From Nitrincola lacisaponensis (GTDB lineage Bacteria > Pseudomonadota > Gammaproteobacteria > Pseudomonadales > Balneatricaceae): a stretch of DNA of 64,000 bases. Shown here one piece after another: positions 63,761 through 64,000 of this stretch; position 1 is the stretch's first letter, and each line of letters starts with the position of its first letter. The stretch lies in NCBI RefSeq assembly GCF_000691225.1, contig NZ_JMSZ01000010.1, positions 19,458 to 83,457 of the forward strand, read 5' to 3'. A model generated the notes under the pieces. It was not told the DNA's origin and searched no databases. It saw nothing but the letters and a program-made list of their open reading frames with translations. Made by a program: the position numbers and the translations under genes.

Positions 63761-63835
63761 GCTCATGTAGCTCAGGGGTAGAGCACACCCTTGGTAAGGG
63801 TGAGGTCGGCGGTTCAATTCCGCCCATGAGCTCCA
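63761..63835 (+). tRNA. tRNA-Thr (anticodon GGT)
   Basis: 75 bases with CCA encoded. Acceptor arm GCTCATG/CATGAGC; the anticodon loop is TTGGTAA. Fourth tRNA, completing the Thr-Tyr-Gly-Thr order found upstream of tufB in E. coli. Confidence 0.95.
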
Positions 63836-63845
63836 GTTATTTATG

Positions 63846-63875
63846 AAGGGTAGATATAGTGATATGTCTGCCCTT
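63846..63875 (+). other. Hairpin between the last tRNA and tuf
   Basis: AAGGGTAGATAT (63846-63857) pairs with ATAT-g-TCTGCCCTT (63862-63875) with one bulged G. It lies ten bases past the last tRNA and about 50 bases before tuf. It is likely a processing or partial termination structure separating tRNAs from mRNA. Confidence 0.5.
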
Positions 63876-63923
63876 TGTTGTATTTAACGACCTGTGGTCA
63901 ACCGGAAAAATTGGGAACTCAAT

Positions 63924-64000
63924 ATGGCTAAGAAAGCTTTTGAACGTAACAAGCCGCACGTCAACGTAGGAACCATTGGCCACGTTGACCACGGTAAAAC
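63924..64000 (+). CDS. tuf: Elongation factor Tu, N-terminal end (partial)
   Basis: The first 25 codons ([26 protein letters not shown], read in parts, with the GHVDHGKT P-loop) are visible; the window ends inside the gene. Delivers aminoacyl-tRNA to the ribosome with GTP. The tRNA order upstream is that of the tufB locus. Confidence 0.98.
   Translation, partial: MAKKAFERNKPHVNVGTIGHVDHGK

Overview
The window is a chromosomal segment of a marine gammaproteobacterium, most likely of the Oceanospirillales (Marinobacterium/Amphritea/Neptunomonas type) or a close relative of the pseudomonads. This is inferred from protein similarity recalled from memory and from gene order, not from a database search. 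Gene orders shared with Pseudomonas aeruginosa (fkbP/algQ; HAD phosphatase-rppH-ptsP-TSUP-lgt-thyA-folA) and with enterobacteria (ygfB-pepP-ubiH-ubiI-gcvTH opposite zapA-6S RNA-ygfA; hemCDXY; ubiD-fre; Thr-Tyr-Gly-Thr tRNAs before tuf) support this. Almost all of the DNA is coding and core metabolic. There is no insertion sequence, prophage, integron or CRISPR array.

Layout. 1-7.5 kb: end of an FKBP isomerase gene, a WD40-like lipoprotein with the anti-sigma-70 factor Rsd/AlgQ, a FliL-like protein, gshA, tex and pyk. 7.6-17.1 kb is the most regulated block. It holds the two-component system DctB/DctD, a chemoreceptor whose periplasmic domain carries a c-type haem motif, and a UspA - TAXI receptor - fused TRAP permease operon. 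That operon is preceded by a textbook sigma-54 promoter and two DctD-like palindromes 33 bp apart, so the whole block reads as one sense, swim and import module. 17.2-29 kb: ilvA, rpiA, the YbbA/YbbP ABC exporter with divergent tesA, a lipoprotein, a TrmB-like methyltransferase, sodB, cysQ, yrfG-hslR, a PAP2 phosphatase and hslO.

29-41 kb: pckA, ppx, trxA, rho, ubiD-fre and the haem operon hemC-hemD-hemX-hemY. 41-48 kb: argH, a dCache chemoreceptor, an auxin-efflux-type carrier, an unannotated 41-codon membrane ORF, ygfA, 6S RNA, zapA and a zapB-like coiled-coil gene. 48-55.5 kb: ygfB, pepP, ubiH, ubiI, gcvT, gcvH (without gcvP), rlmI and a HAD phosphatase. 55.6-63.4 kb: rppH, ptsP, a TSUP permease, lgt, thyA, folA, birA, coaX and a 58-residue membrane protein. 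63.4-64 kb: four tRNA genes and the first codons of tuf.

Starts were moved downstream of the longest ORF where ribosome-binding sites or family alignments favoured it; these choices are noted per gene. Names rest on recognised motifs and remembered family sequences.
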